Shown piece after piece: positions 45,902-53,271 of a DNA stretch of 53,271 bases. Position numbers and translations under genes: made by a program. Location of the stretch: assembly GCA_947477565.1 (NCBI GenBank), contig CANJUR010000029.1, positions 1 to 53,271 on the forward strand, in the 5' to 3' direction. The notes below the pieces were generated by a model, which was not told the DNA's origin, searched no databases, and saw only the letters and a program-made list of their open reading frames with translations. Source of the stretch: Deltaproteobacteria bacterium (lineage in GTDB: Bacteria; Myxococcota_A; Polyangia; Polyangiales; Ga0077539). Positions within the stretch are counted from its first letter, which is position 1. The number at the start of each line of letters is the position of its first letter.

Positions 45902-46384
45902 ATGGCCGAAACCGTACATCTCTATCTCAAAACAAACGGCGCCGACATCAAGGGCGAGAGCAGCCAGCACAGCGAGGGTCGTAAGGATTCGATCGAGTGC
46001 GTGTACTACGCTCATATAGTGAAGACCGCCCGCGAGGCGCGGCTCGGGCATGGCGTCGGGTCGTCGTCAGTACGAGCCGCTCCGCAAGCGCATCGACGAG
46101 TCCTCGCCGCTCCTCGCCAAGGCGCTCGTCGAGAACCAGGTCATCGAAGCGACCTTCAAGTCTTTCGCCCAAACCCCCGGGCGACGGCAAGGCCGAGCAG
46201 TTCTACACCGTGTACATTAAGCAGGGACTCTTCGCAGAAGTAGGCCATCCCCGATACCATCATCCCGGCGACCTCGACCGAGCCCCCCCCCTTGGAGGAG
46301 GTTACCTTCGTGTTCCACACGATCTCGTTGACGTACACCAACGGCGGCGTCGCCCACGAAGACACCTTGGATCAAAACCTGTAA
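45902..46384 (+). pseudogene. Frameshifted Hcp-like type VI secretion tube protein
   Basis: Three reading frames together reconstruct an Hcp family protein. Frame one gives MAETVHLYLKTNGADIKGES and on to KDSIECVYYAHIVKTAREA. The next gives GRRQYEPLRKRIDESSPLLA and KALVENQVIEATFK. The next gives GDGKAEQFYTVYIKQG. The last gives EEVTFVFHTISLTYTNGGVA and HEDTLDQNL followed by TAA. At least three frameshifts are needed, near 46048, 46165 and 46245, the last region close to a C homopolymer at about 46282-46290. Intact Hcp proteins form the T6SS tube or carry effectors. No other T6SS gene is in view, so this is probably a decayed orphan hcp. Confidence 0.82.
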
Positions 46385-46609
46385 TCGCTGACTGAAACTC
46401 TCGTCCGCTCCCCTCATCGGCCCCGCGTCCACACGCTCCCTCCCCGCGGAGGGCGTGCCGACAACGGGGCCGTCGACTTTTTTACCTCGCCCCATAAATT
46501 CCTCCCGCCCAAGGATCGATTGCCCGCGCCGATCGCACCATGTGACCCCCCCCAACGCGCGGCGCTGGCCGCGCGGGAGGAGCGACCCGTGGCGGTCTCT
46601 TGCGATCGC
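46385..46609. other. Spacer between the two pseudogenes
   Basis: No gene is seen. CCCTCC/GGAGGG forms a hairpin near 46437-46452, and a T6 run lies at 46478-46483 after a weak ACGG/CCGT stem. This could be a remnant terminator for the hcp gene. Confidence 0.35.
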
Positions 46610-47933
46610 TGCATTAACCACGCTCAAGTCTTCGCAGGTCGGGCACGCGTCACACGCCGTGTGGTGCCCAATGAGTCGGTACCCGATGGGGAGGTCACGT
46701 TCGTACTGGTAGACTGCCGACGCTCGCAGCTCCAGGGTCGTTTCGGGTGAGCCTGGGACAGGAATCCGCAGGCCGCACCCTGGTGCTCGTGCGCTCGTCC
46801 CTCGGGGTCCCGATGAAGGGGGCTGCGCTCGGCCTTCCGCTCGAGGCCGTGCGCGATCTGGAGCGGCGGATCCGACGGATCGATCGGCGTGCGGCTCTCG
46901 CGCAACAGCGGCTCGACCCGGCTACCCAGGCCCGACGGACATCAGCGAAGCCTTCGTCGCGCAACGCTCCGGTGAGGACTGGAATGACGCCCGGCTCGAA
47001 CTCTCCACGCCCGACATGCTCTTCGGATACGTGGCTCGACTACGATGGGCTCGCGATGGGGGCGCCGGAAAATATCCGGCATCGCGCTCGGCAGGGGCGA
47101 AACGGCAACGAGCATTGCTGCGCGCGAGGAACTTCGCAGTGAACGTGCTGGAGGCGCAGACTCCCACCGGGACCCAGGATCCAAGGATTTCGCGCGGAAT
47201 GTTCGACCACCGATTTCGAGCGGAAGGGCTGGTGAAGGTGCTGTCGGACGGGCTCACGCACCGGGTGTCGCTCGGCAGCGAGGACGCTACGCCGACGGTG
47301 CGATGGCGCGTGATCTCCTGCGAGAGGACGGACGTGTTTCGCGAACTGGACCTGCGAAACCCCTTCGATGCGCCGCTGCTCGCAGGGCCCGTAGACGTCT
47401 GCGTCGATGGGAGCCTCCTCGTGGTCGCGTCGATCGACCACATCGACCGTGGCGGGTCGCTGTGCGTCGGAATGGGCGTCGATGAGCGACTGCGCGCCGC
47501 TGCTGGCAGGGCCGGTGGTGCTCGCGCGAGGCGGCGAACTCGTGGGGCGCGGGCGCGTGATCTTCGTCGGACGCGGCGAACCCTTCGAACTGGGCTTCGA
47601 CGTAGACGATGGCCTGCGGGTGCGACGAGACGCTCGGTCGAAGCGAAGCGCGACACGACGCCAGTCATCGGGACGCAGAGGGTCGCGCGCGCCGTGAGAG
47701 TGTTTCTGAGCAGTCTGTCGGACGAGCCGAAGAGGCTGACCGTGATCGAACGCTTCCCGGTGAGCGAGGTCGAAGAGGGGAAGGTCTGGGTGGGGGCCCA
47801 CGAAGGAGCAACGCTCGATGCGCGCGACGGGTTCGCAACGTGGGCGATCACGCTCGAGGCCGGGAGCACGCGCACCCTGACCCTGACGTACCGGATCGAG
47901 GCGGCCGCAAAGGTGGTGCTGCCCGCCGGGTAA
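46610..47933 (+). pseudogene. Decayed DUF4139 (MuiA-like) gene, apparently chimeric
   Basis: Pieces of a mucoidy-inhibitor MuiA/DUF4139 protein appear in changing frames. An N-terminal strand (HAQVFAGRARVTRRVVP) ends in a stop near 46748. A coiled-coil remnant (LERRIRRIDRRAALAQQRLD) follows. The DUF4139 core runs at about 46938-47500 (FVAQRSGEDWNDARLELSTP, RNPFDAPLLAGPVDVCVDGS, IDRGGSLCVGMGVDERL). Then, in another frame, a second APLLAGPV and GRVIFVGRGEPFELGFDVDD appear. The last segment returns to the first frame (TTPVIGTQRVARAVRVFLSS, DEPKRLTVIERFPVSEVEEG, YRIEAAAKVVLPAG, stop). The double APLLAGPV suggests fusion of two neighbouring paralogues by deletion. Confidence 0.8.
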
Positions 47934-48288
47934 TTGCTCCACTCGCCCGTGCTTCCCGCCCCCGCCGCAACGAGGGCCCGTCGTCCATTTCGCCCGGCGC
48001 GGCCCGCTCAACGGTTACCCGCTGGGGGCGTGGGCGACAGTCTCCACGGCTACGCACACCCGAATGCGCGCCCGTGCCGGGTCCATCGCGGCGAGAGCGA
48101 AGGCCGCCAACTGTCCTCAACGGAGAAGCCACCGCGCGCGAGAGGACCGATCCTTCAGGAGTGCCTCAACGCGATGAACGCGAGGCCCGTGGAGATGCTC
48201 CCAGCGGGCGGGCGGTCCTGGTCCAGGTAGACGAGGAATTCACAAGCAGGGTCGCGAAGCCGACTGCAAGCAGTGCAAAGATACTGCC
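47934..48288. other. Gap with a possible broken membrane-protein fragment
   Basis: About 350 bp. On the minus strand just after ruvC, one frame reads SIFALLAVGFATLLV (to about 48241). After a frame change near 48238 it continues FLVYLDQDRPPAGSISTGLA and FIALRHS to a stop at 48155. Together these look like the end of a small membrane protein broken by a frameshift, with no start in evidence. Nothing else was recognised. Confidence 0.3.
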
Positions 48289-48792
48289 TTACGTGCGCCT
48301 GGACAGCAGCGCCGCGAGCCCCGTCGAATTGGCGTGCGTGATTGCCACTGCGAGAGCGTCTGCCGCGTCCTCCTGGACCGGCTCCGGCAGCCCGAGCATG
48401 CGCTGGATCATCGCCCCCACCTGGGACTTCTCCGCGCGGCCATTGCCCGTCACCGAGCGCTTCACTACCGCGGGCGGGTACTCCACCACGGTGAGCCCAG
48501 CACGCGCCGCCAGCAGCATCGCCACCCCACGCGCGTGGCCGATCACCAGCGCCGCGTGCGGGTCGCGGCTCACGAACGCCTGCTCGATAGCCATCACCGC
48601 CGGCTGGTGTGCCGCGAGCACCGCCTCAAGCCCGTCGGCGATCACCCGCAGCCGCTCAGGCAGCAGCGCCGTCGATGGCGCCTTCACCATCCCGTGCGCG
48701 ACGTGCAGGTACTTGTTTCCCTGGCGGATCACCAGCCCGTAGCCGAGTCGGTGCGACCCCGGATCGATTCCCAACACCAGGGTGTCTGCCAT
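48289..48792 (-). CDS. ruvC: Holliday junction resolvase RuvC
   Basis: 167 aa from ATG 48792. The four acidic residues of the RuvC active site are in recognisable contexts: LGIDPGSHRLGYG, AIEQAFVSRDPHAALVIGHA and PEPVQEDAADALAVAITHA. It resolves Holliday junctions with RuvAB, neither of which is adjacent. It is 31 bp after the EnvC-like gene, so it may be the last gene of the ftsE-ftsX-envC operon. An in-frame upstream extension is not protein-like. Confidence 0.93.
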   Translation of the reverse strand: MADTLVLGIDPGSHRLGYGLVIRQGNKYLHVAHGMVKAPSTALLPERLRVIADGLEAVLAAHQPAVMAIEQAFVSRDPHAALVIGHARGVAMLLAARAGLTVVEYPPAVVKRSVTGNGRAEKSQVGAMIQRMLGLPEPVQEDAADALAVAITHANSTGLAALLSRRT

Positions 48793-48823
48793 GCGCGGAG
48801 GCTCTACGCCGTCCGTGCGCGGC

Positions 48824-49783
48824 TCACAACCCGAGCCACGGAACCGGATCCACAGTCTCGCCCGCGTGCCGCACCTCGAAGTACACCATCGGCCCGCGAC
48901 CATCGTCGCCGGCGGATCCGACGAGGTCGCCGGTGGAGAGTTCCTGACCCACCCGAACGTCGATGCGCGCGAGGTTGGCGCACACCGAGTAGTAGTGGTC
49001 GCCGTGATCGACGATCACGATCATGCCGTATGCGCCGTAGCGATCGGCGAAGGCAACGCGACCGGGGAAGACCGCGCGGGCGGGCGTTCCGAGCGCGACG
49101 CTGATCTCGATGCCGGGACCCTCAGCGCCCTCGCGAAATGCGCGGCGCACCTCCGCACGACCCGCCACCGGAAACAGCAGCCGACCGGCACTCTCGGCGA
49201 AGCGCTCGACGCCCGGCGTGAACGACGCCGCGCCGCCGTAGACTGTGATCGAAGGAGGCGGCGTCCCGGGCGGGAGCGCGCCATAGACGCCGAGCGCTGC
49301 CTGCGCGCGCTGTTCGGACTCGGCGCGGGTGCGCTGCTCCTGCGCGACCTCGAGCAGCCGCGTAATGCGCCCCCGGTCGAGTTCGAGGTCGGCCGCGCGC
49401 TGGTCGGTGCGCTCCATCGCCTTGAGAGTGGCGTGGAACACCCGGCGCACCCTCCCCGCGCGAGCCACGTGGTCGAGCAACATCTCCGGACCGCCGCGCA
49501 CCGCGAGCGCGTCGCCTTGCGCGAGGTGGTAGAGCCAGCGGGCCTGCTGTCGCGCCCGGGCGCGGAGGGCGGCGCGCTCGGGGGTGAGCATGGAGGCGTC
49601 GGTGTCGATGCGGGTGAGTTCGTTGGAGAGACGGACGACTTCGGACTCCGACGACGAGAGCGCCGCGACGGGCGAGCCCGGCATCCCTGGGACCCCGAGG
49701 ATCTGCGCGATGGGCCGCGACGGGAGCGCGGAGAGCCCGACAAGCATCGTGACGATTATAAACGTGCGCTTCACGATTGCCAT
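48824..49783 (-). CDS. EnvC-like protein with degenerate LytM (M23) domain
   Basis: 319 aa. A signal peptide (about 1-27) is followed by a helical region (about 45-165) and a C-terminal LytM domain (about 200-319, FPVAGRAEVRRAF, GRVAFADRYGAYGMIVIVDH, YFEVRHAGETVDPVPWLG). All expected zinc ligands are lost: EGPGIEI stands where H..G.D. is expected, VCANL replaces YAHL, and GPMVYFEV replaces GPHLHFEV. Such inactive LytM proteins (EnvC, NlpD) activate cell-wall amidases. The gene follows ftsX by 4 bp, and FtsEX is the known regulator of EnvC, so the context strongly supports this role. Confidence 0.85.
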   Translation of the reverse strand: MAIVKRTFIIVTMLVGLSALPSRPIAQILGVPGMPGSPVAALSSSESEVVRLSNELTRIDTDASMLTPERAALRARARQQARWLYHLAQGDALAVRGGPEMLLDHVARAGRVRRVFHATLKAMERTDQRAADLELDRGRITRLLEVAQEQRTRAESEQRAQAALGVYGALPPGTPPPSITVYGGAASFTPGVERFAESAGRLLFPVAGRAEVRRAFREGAEGPGIEISVALGTPARAVFPGRVAFADRYGAYGMIVIVDHGDHYYSVCANLARIDVRVGQELSTGDLVGSAGDDGRGPMVYFEVRHAGETVDPVPWLGL

Positions 49784-49787
49784 CTCA

Positions 49788-50651
49788 TCATGAATGAAGG
49801 CCGCGACGGAGCGCCGCAGCGCTGCCCAGCGCGCCGAGGATGCAGCCGCCCATCACCAGCGATGCGACCACGGACCACGGGAGGAAGACCGGGTGCAGCC
49901 CGAGCAGCGTGCCGAGGGACACCTCGAACTGCCCGCGAACCGTCAGGTAGACCACCCCGAGCAGCAGCACCGCGACGAGCGCGCCGACGCCGCCGAGCAT
50001 CGCGCCCTCGATGAGGAATGGCCCGCGAATGTACGACCGCGTGGCGCCGACCAGGCGGAGCACCTCGATCTCGCGCAGGCGAGCCGCCAGGGACATGCGC
50101 ACGGTGTTGCTGACGACGGCGAATACGCAGAGCAGTACGCCGAGCGCGATGACGCCCGCGGCCGCGCGTCCGCCCGCGAGGAGCGAGCGGAGGCGCTCGG
50201 TGAAACCACGGTAGGTCTCTACCTCGGAGACCATAGGAATGCGACGAACGCGCAGTGCGACAGACGCCACCCGCGCGGCGCTCACGGCGGAGGGCACCAG
50301 GCGCAGCTCGATGGTGGCGGGGAACAACTCCACCGGCGCATTGGCCACGGCCTGATCGCCGCCGGCGCTGAGCGACAGCCGCGCCTCCGCCGCGGAGACA
50401 TAGCGGGCTTCTTCCACTTCGGGCAGCCCCGCGAGCGCGCGACGCAGGCTGTCCACCTGCTCGAGGCTCGCGCCCTCCGCGAGGAACACGGTGACCTTCA
50501 CCGGTGCCCCCCAGCGGCGCACCATCGCCCCGGCGTTTTCGAGCACCAACAGTGCAGCGGCCATGCAGAACAGGGCGAGCGCCACCGTGGCGACGGACAT
50601 CATCTGCGTGCCGAGCTGCTGGCGGAGTCCCTTGAGAGCGCGTTCGAACAT
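49788..50651 (-). CDS. ftsX: Cell division protein FtsX
   Basis: 287 aa. One N-terminal membrane helix (about 18-40), a periplasmic domain (about 45-165) containing VKVTVFLAEGASLEQVDSL and EVEEARYVSAAEA, then three C-terminal helices with the MacB/FtsX-type RLREIEVLRLVGATRSYIRG loop. With FtsE it forms an ABC-type complex that controls peptidoglycan hydrolysis during division. It lies 18 bp after ftsE and just before the EnvC-like gene. Confidence 0.93.
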   Translation of the reverse strand: MFERALKGLRQQLGTQMMSVATVALALFCMAAALLVLENAGAMVRRWGAPVKVTVFLAEGASLEQVDSLRRALAGLPEVEEARYVSAAEARLSLSAGGDQAVANAPVELFPATIELRLVPSAVSAARVASVALRVRRIPMVSEVETYRGFTERLRSLLAGGRAAAGVIALGVLLCVFAVVSNTVRMSLAARLREIEVLRLVGATRSYIRGPFLIEGAMLGGVGALVAVLLLGVVYLTVRGQFEVSLGTLLGLHPVFLPWSVVASLVMGGCILGALGSAAALRRGLHS

Positions 50652-50669
50652 CGGGTTCCTCCGTTGTGA

Positions 50670-51464
50670 TCAGTTGATGCTGATGCCGTGGTCGAGGACG
50701 CCGCCGAGGCCGACGAGCCCGGCGCGGGCCTCGATGCAGCGGCCGTCGTCGATGACCACAAGACGCCGGGGGGAGACCTCCAGCAGCGTTCGGTCGTGCG
50801 TGGCAAACAACACCGTGGTGCCGCCCTCGTTGATCTCCTCGAAGAGCCCGAGAATATCGAGTGCCAGCACCGGATCGAGGTTGCCCGTGGGCTCGTCGGC
50901 GAGCACCACCGCGGGCTCGGGCACGATGGCGCGCGCGATGGTCACTCTCTGCTGCTCGCCACCTGAGAGCACGGCGACCTTCTCCTCGCCGCGACCGTCG
51001 AGCCCGACGCGCTCAAGAGCCAGAGCCACGCGCGAACGAATCACCCGCGGCGACAATCCCATCACCTGAAGGGCGACGGCGACGTTTTCAAAGACGGTCC
51101 AGTAGGGGACGAGGCGGAAGTCCTGGAAGACCACGCCGATGTTGCGCCGGAGGTGGGGGATGCTGTCCTCAGTGAGGCGCGCGATGTCCCGGCCGCAAAA
51201 GAGAATGCGCCCCTCATCGACGGTCTCGGCCTTGTAGATCAGCTTGAGCAGGGTGCTCTTGCCCGCACCCGACGGGCCCGTCACAAAGACGAACTCGCCG
51301 CGCTCGATGGTGAGGTCAACGCCGCGCAGCACGGGTGCATCAGCCCGGAAGACTTTCATCACTTTCTCCAGCACCAGGATGGGCTTGTGGGCCGCGGTGC
51401 GGTCGAAGTGACCTTCAGGGCGAAAGTGCGGGCGAAAAGTATTCGAGACGCGAGAGCGACCCAT
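50670..51464 (-). CDS. ftsE: Cell division ATP-binding protein FtsE
   Basis: 264 aa from ATG 51464. The ABC ATPase motifs are GPSGAGKST (Walker A), QDFRLVPYWTVFENV (Q-loop region), LSGGEQQRVTIARA (signature), VVLADEPTGNLD (Walker B) and FATHDR (switch His). It carries about 25 residues before the ABC domain and a C-terminal tail (RAGLVGLGGVLDHGISIN), both longer than in E. coli FtsE. It heads the ftsE-ftsX-envC module. Confidence 0.94.
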   Translation of the reverse strand: MGRSRVSNTFRPHFRPEGHFDRTAAHKPILVLEKVMKVFRADAPVLRGVDLTIERGEFVFVTGPSGAGKSTLLKLIYKAETVDEGRILFCGRDIARLTEDSIPHLRRNIGVVFQDFRLVPYWTVFENVAVALQVMGLSPRVIRSRVALALERVGLDGRGEEKVAVLSGGEQQRVTIARAIVPEPAVVLADEPTGNLDPVLALDILGLFEEINEGGTTVLFATHDRTLLEVSPRRLVVIDDGRCIEARAGLVGLGGVLDHGISIN

Positions 51465-51538
51465 AGATTCGCCCCTACAGCGCATCGATCAAGAGCTCCA
51501 AAAAGATGTCAGGGATTGCCGCGACCCTGATGCGGACA

Positions 51539-52702
51539 CTACCAGCCGGGCGGGCGCGCCGTGTCGCTGCCCCAGGGGAGGGCTGGGTCGTAGAGTTCGC
51601 GCAGCACCTGCTCGCCCTCGCGGCCGCGCGGCGAGAAGCCCCACTCCGCCTCCTGTGAGGAGTCCATCGGATTGGCGTAGTAGCGCCACACGAAGGCCCC
51701 AGCGAACCAACGTCGGCCGATAAAAGCCTCCATCAGTGCGCGGTAGCCCATCGCTTGCGCGTGCGCATCGACGTGCACGTCGGTCATCCCGTCGGGCCAC
51801 TCCCACGGGCGCAGCGTCGGGTCGGTGCGCGCGGTGTACCCGAACTCCGTGAACATCACCGGGCGACCCTCGCGGCGAGTCCAGGTCTCCAGCCGGTCGG
51901 CCCGCATCACAGCCGCGCTGCGGAGTTCTGCGAGCGTCGCGCCGGGCCTCTCTGCGAGCGGATAGAACGCCTGGATGCCCACCACGTCGAGCCGGTCCCA
52001 GAAGATCACCCGCGGCTCTTCGTCCCAGTTGGCCGAGTACGTGAGCATCCCCCGGTATGCGCGCCGGATCGACGCGATGACGTCGAACCACTCACCCCTC
52101 GTGCCCGACGAGGACTGCATCTCCACTCCGACGGAGAGCATCTCCGCGCCGCTCTCCTCGGCCACCCTCGCCCACGCCGTCACGAAGCGCGTGTAACTCG
52201 CGAACCATCGTCGCCACGCGTCTCCGTCCGCGTGCTCGATCTCGCCGCGCCAGCCTCCCTGATCGACCCATAGGTGAGGGATGAGCAGCACCCGCAAGCC
52301 ACGCGCGTGGGCCTGCGCGATGACCCGCTTCACGCTCTCCCGGTTGACCGCGAAGGGCGCCTCGAAATCGAGGCGGACATCGGTCTCGTCGAGGTCCCAC
52401 TGGCGACCAAAAGGGGTGATGGAGACCCAGTTGCAGCCGAGCGCCACGAGTTCGTCTAGGGCCGCCGCGCTGGCCGGGGTGCCGTACCCGACGCCCGGGT
52501 GTTGCGTGCTCTCGATCGGACCCAGCGTGGCACCGCGAACGGCCCCGAAATTGAGGTCAGCCCAGGCAGTCGAAGTGTAGCCGACCACGGGGCGGGGCTG
52601 CGCAACGGCGCGGTGCGAGAGGAGCGTCAGGACAACGGCGAAGAGCGCCCCAGTAAGAGGTCGAGTTGGCCCGCGCGATCGAGCGCGTGAAGGTCGTCGC
52701 AG
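51539..52702 (-). CDS. Exported glycoside hydrolase-like TIM-barrel protein (GH113-like)
   Basis: About 370 residues of TIM-barrel sequence after a hydrophobic leader (GALFAVVLTLLSHRAVAQ). GCNWVSITPFGRQWD, HARGLRVLLIPHLWVDQGGW, AEMLSVGVEMQ (candidate acid/base Glu) and RPVMFTEFGYTARTDP (candidate nucleophile Glu) follow the GH113/GH5-type clan A layout. The substrate, a beta-mannan or related glycan, is inferred only from the family. The start is unclear: the in-frame ATG at 52918 would overlap the whole glutaredoxin gene, and the leader itself has no ATG, GTG or TTG. I place it provisionally at CTG 52702. Confidence 0.65.
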   Translation of the reverse strand: MRRPSRARSRGPTRPLTGALFAVVLTLLSHRAVAQPRPVVGYTSTAWADLNFGAVRGATLGPIESTQHPGVGYGTPASAAALDELVALGCNWVSITPFGRQWDLDETDVRLDFEAPFAVNRESVKRVIAQAHARGLRVLLIPHLWVDQGGWRGEIEHADGDAWRRWFASYTRFVTAWARVAEESGAEMLSVGVEMQSSSGTRGEWFDVIASIRRAYRGMLTYSANWDEEPRVIFWDRLDVVGIQAFYPLAERPGATLAELRSAAVMRADRLETWTRREGRPVMFTEFGYTARTDPTLRPWEWPDGMTDVHVDAHAQAMGYRALMEAFIGRRWFAGAFVWRYYANPMDSSQEAEWGFSPRGREGEQVLRELYDPALPWGSDTARPPGW

Positions 52703-52896
52703 CCCCCAACCCCACGGCCGTCGATGAAGATCTGCGGCACCGTGTGCTGGCCCGTCTGCTCCCGTAGCCAAGTCCGCGTCGCTGCATCGTTGTCCACGTT
52801 GATCTCCCGAAACGGGACACCCTTGCGCTGCAACAACGCCTTCGCCCGTGTGCAATAGGGGCAATGGTTCGTCAGGTAGATCTGCACTTCCGCCAT
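52627..52896 (-). CDS. grxC: Glutaredoxin 3
   Basis: 89 aa, starting MAEVQIYLTNHCPYCTRAKA. The CPYC dithiol site (12-15), the TVPQIFIDG cis-Pro segment (52-60) and GGCDDLHALDRAG are canonical for GrxC. It reduces protein disulfides and glutathione mixed disulfides with GSH. Its 3' end overlaps the likely leader region of the hydrolase gene downstream, and the DUF2752 gene ends 18 bp upstream. Confidence 0.94.
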   Translation of the reverse strand: MAEVQIYLTNHCPYCTRAKALLQRKGVPFREINVDNDAATRTWLREQTGQHTVPQIFIDGRGVGGCDDLHALDRAGQLDLLLGRSSPLS

Positions 52897-52914
52897 CGAA
52901 TCCTCCGGTCATGG

Positions 52915-53271
52915 TCACAAGAACCTGTGCGCGAGTCTAAGCCCGAAGGTGATCATCCCCGCTGCGAGTGTCACGGCGAGGTAGACGGTGAGCCACGGCC
53001 ACGCGAGCGCGCGCATCACCGACCAGCCCCGACGCACGCCGACCGGCGACACCACCGCTACCACTAGCGTAAGCGCGAAGAGCAGCGGCCCCATCAAGTG
53101 CGCCCGAAACGCTTCGATGACGTGCATGTGGGCCATCTGGGCGAAGCTCGTGGTGAGGCCGCATCCGGGGCACGGCACGCGGGTCACGGCCTCGAACGAG
53201 CAGGGCGGGAGGCCGAGTTGCTGGTGGGTGCCAAAGCCGCGCGCGTCGGGATGCATCCACGTCGAGAGCAG
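52915..53271 (-). CDS. DUF2752 membrane protein, N-terminus outside the window
   Basis: The frame is open to the window edge (LLSTWMHPDARGFGTHQQLG), so the gene is partial at its 5' end. The signature is DARGFGTHQQLGLPPC followed by RVPCPGCGLTTSFAQMAHMH, then two membrane helices (about 52-70 and 83-104 from the ATG at 53256). DUF2752 proteins are small membrane proteins of unknown function with this conserved CP.CG..T motif. Confidence 0.82.
   Translation of the reverse strand: MLSTWMHPDARGFGTHQQLGLPPCSFEAVTRVPCPGCGLTTSFAQMAHMHVIEAFRAHLMGPLLFALTLVVAVVSPVGVRRGWSVMRALAWPWLTVYLAVTLAAGMITFGLRLAHRFL

Noticed and set aside
45902..46384. Short intact gene encoding the first Hcp frame only
   Set aside because: The recognisable Hcp sequence continues in other frames, so the short frame is a truncated reading of a pseudogene.
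47934..48230. 98-codon plus-strand frame after the DUF4139 pseudogene
   Set aside because: No ribosome site, low-complexity Pro/Arg translation and no recognisable domain.

Overview
The window is a visibly GC-rich bacterial chromosome segment, most likely from the Myxococcota (Polyangia-like). The hints are a Cys-rich lipoprotein, a TPR plus outer-membrane-barrel protein, an FHA-sigma54 regulator, a soluble PAS chemoreceptor and an S55 (SpoIVB-like) peptidase. The assignment is inferred from gene content; no rRNA or tRNA gene is visible.

Layout. 1-4347: a DoxX membrane protein, a soluble methyl-accepting protein with three near-identical PAS domains, then a 0.9-kb gap holding five 42-bp tandem repeats. 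4348-9082 (minus): Uma2 protein, thiE, a DUF4178-like protein and a large double-VWA membrane protein. 9187-13565 (plus): a DUF2079 membrane protein translationally coupled to a CehA/PHP-type metallohydrolase. 13602-15909 (minus): two lipoproteins and a zinc-ribbon/coiled-coil protein. 16024-23195 (plus): a seven-gene biosynthetic cassette. 23209-28361 (minus): a secreted protein and a DUF4350-MoxR-DUF58 set. 28491-28658: a 55-aa protein with its own promoter. 28692-34722 (minus): a tightly packed operon of TPR/barrel protein, S55 peptidase, beta-propeller and a degenerate SDR. 34788-36553 (plus): a barrel protein and an EEP-family hydrolase. 36668-44049 (minus): the str/S10 ribosomal region. 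44232-45563: FHA-sigma54 regulator. 45564-48288: decayed DNA with an hcp pseudogene and a DUF4139 (MuiA-like) pseudogene. 48289-53271 (minus): ruvC, an EnvC-like protein, ftsX, ftsE, a glycoside-hydrolase-like protein, a glutaredoxin and a partial DUF2752 protein.

The cassette at 16-23 kb is the best candidate for an undescribed system. It joins an ATP-pyrophosphatase of the NAD-synthase family, an AMP-forming acyl ligase and an acyl carrier protein. It also holds two alpha/beta hydrolases that closely resemble the exosortase-A-associated hydrolases 1 and 2, and a DprE2/DprE1-like epimerase pair. No exosortase or PEP-CTERM gene is in view. I infer activation of an acyl group on a carrier protein, linked to modification of a lipid-linked sugar.

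Two features of the translation region stand out. EF-Tu has a non-canonical switch I (KTVTI where RGITI is expected). The S10 operon lacks rplC between rpsJ and rplD and ends after rpsS with rpsU. At the right end, ftsE-ftsX-envC forms a coherent cell-division module in which the LytM domain has lost its zinc ligands, as expected for an amidase activator.
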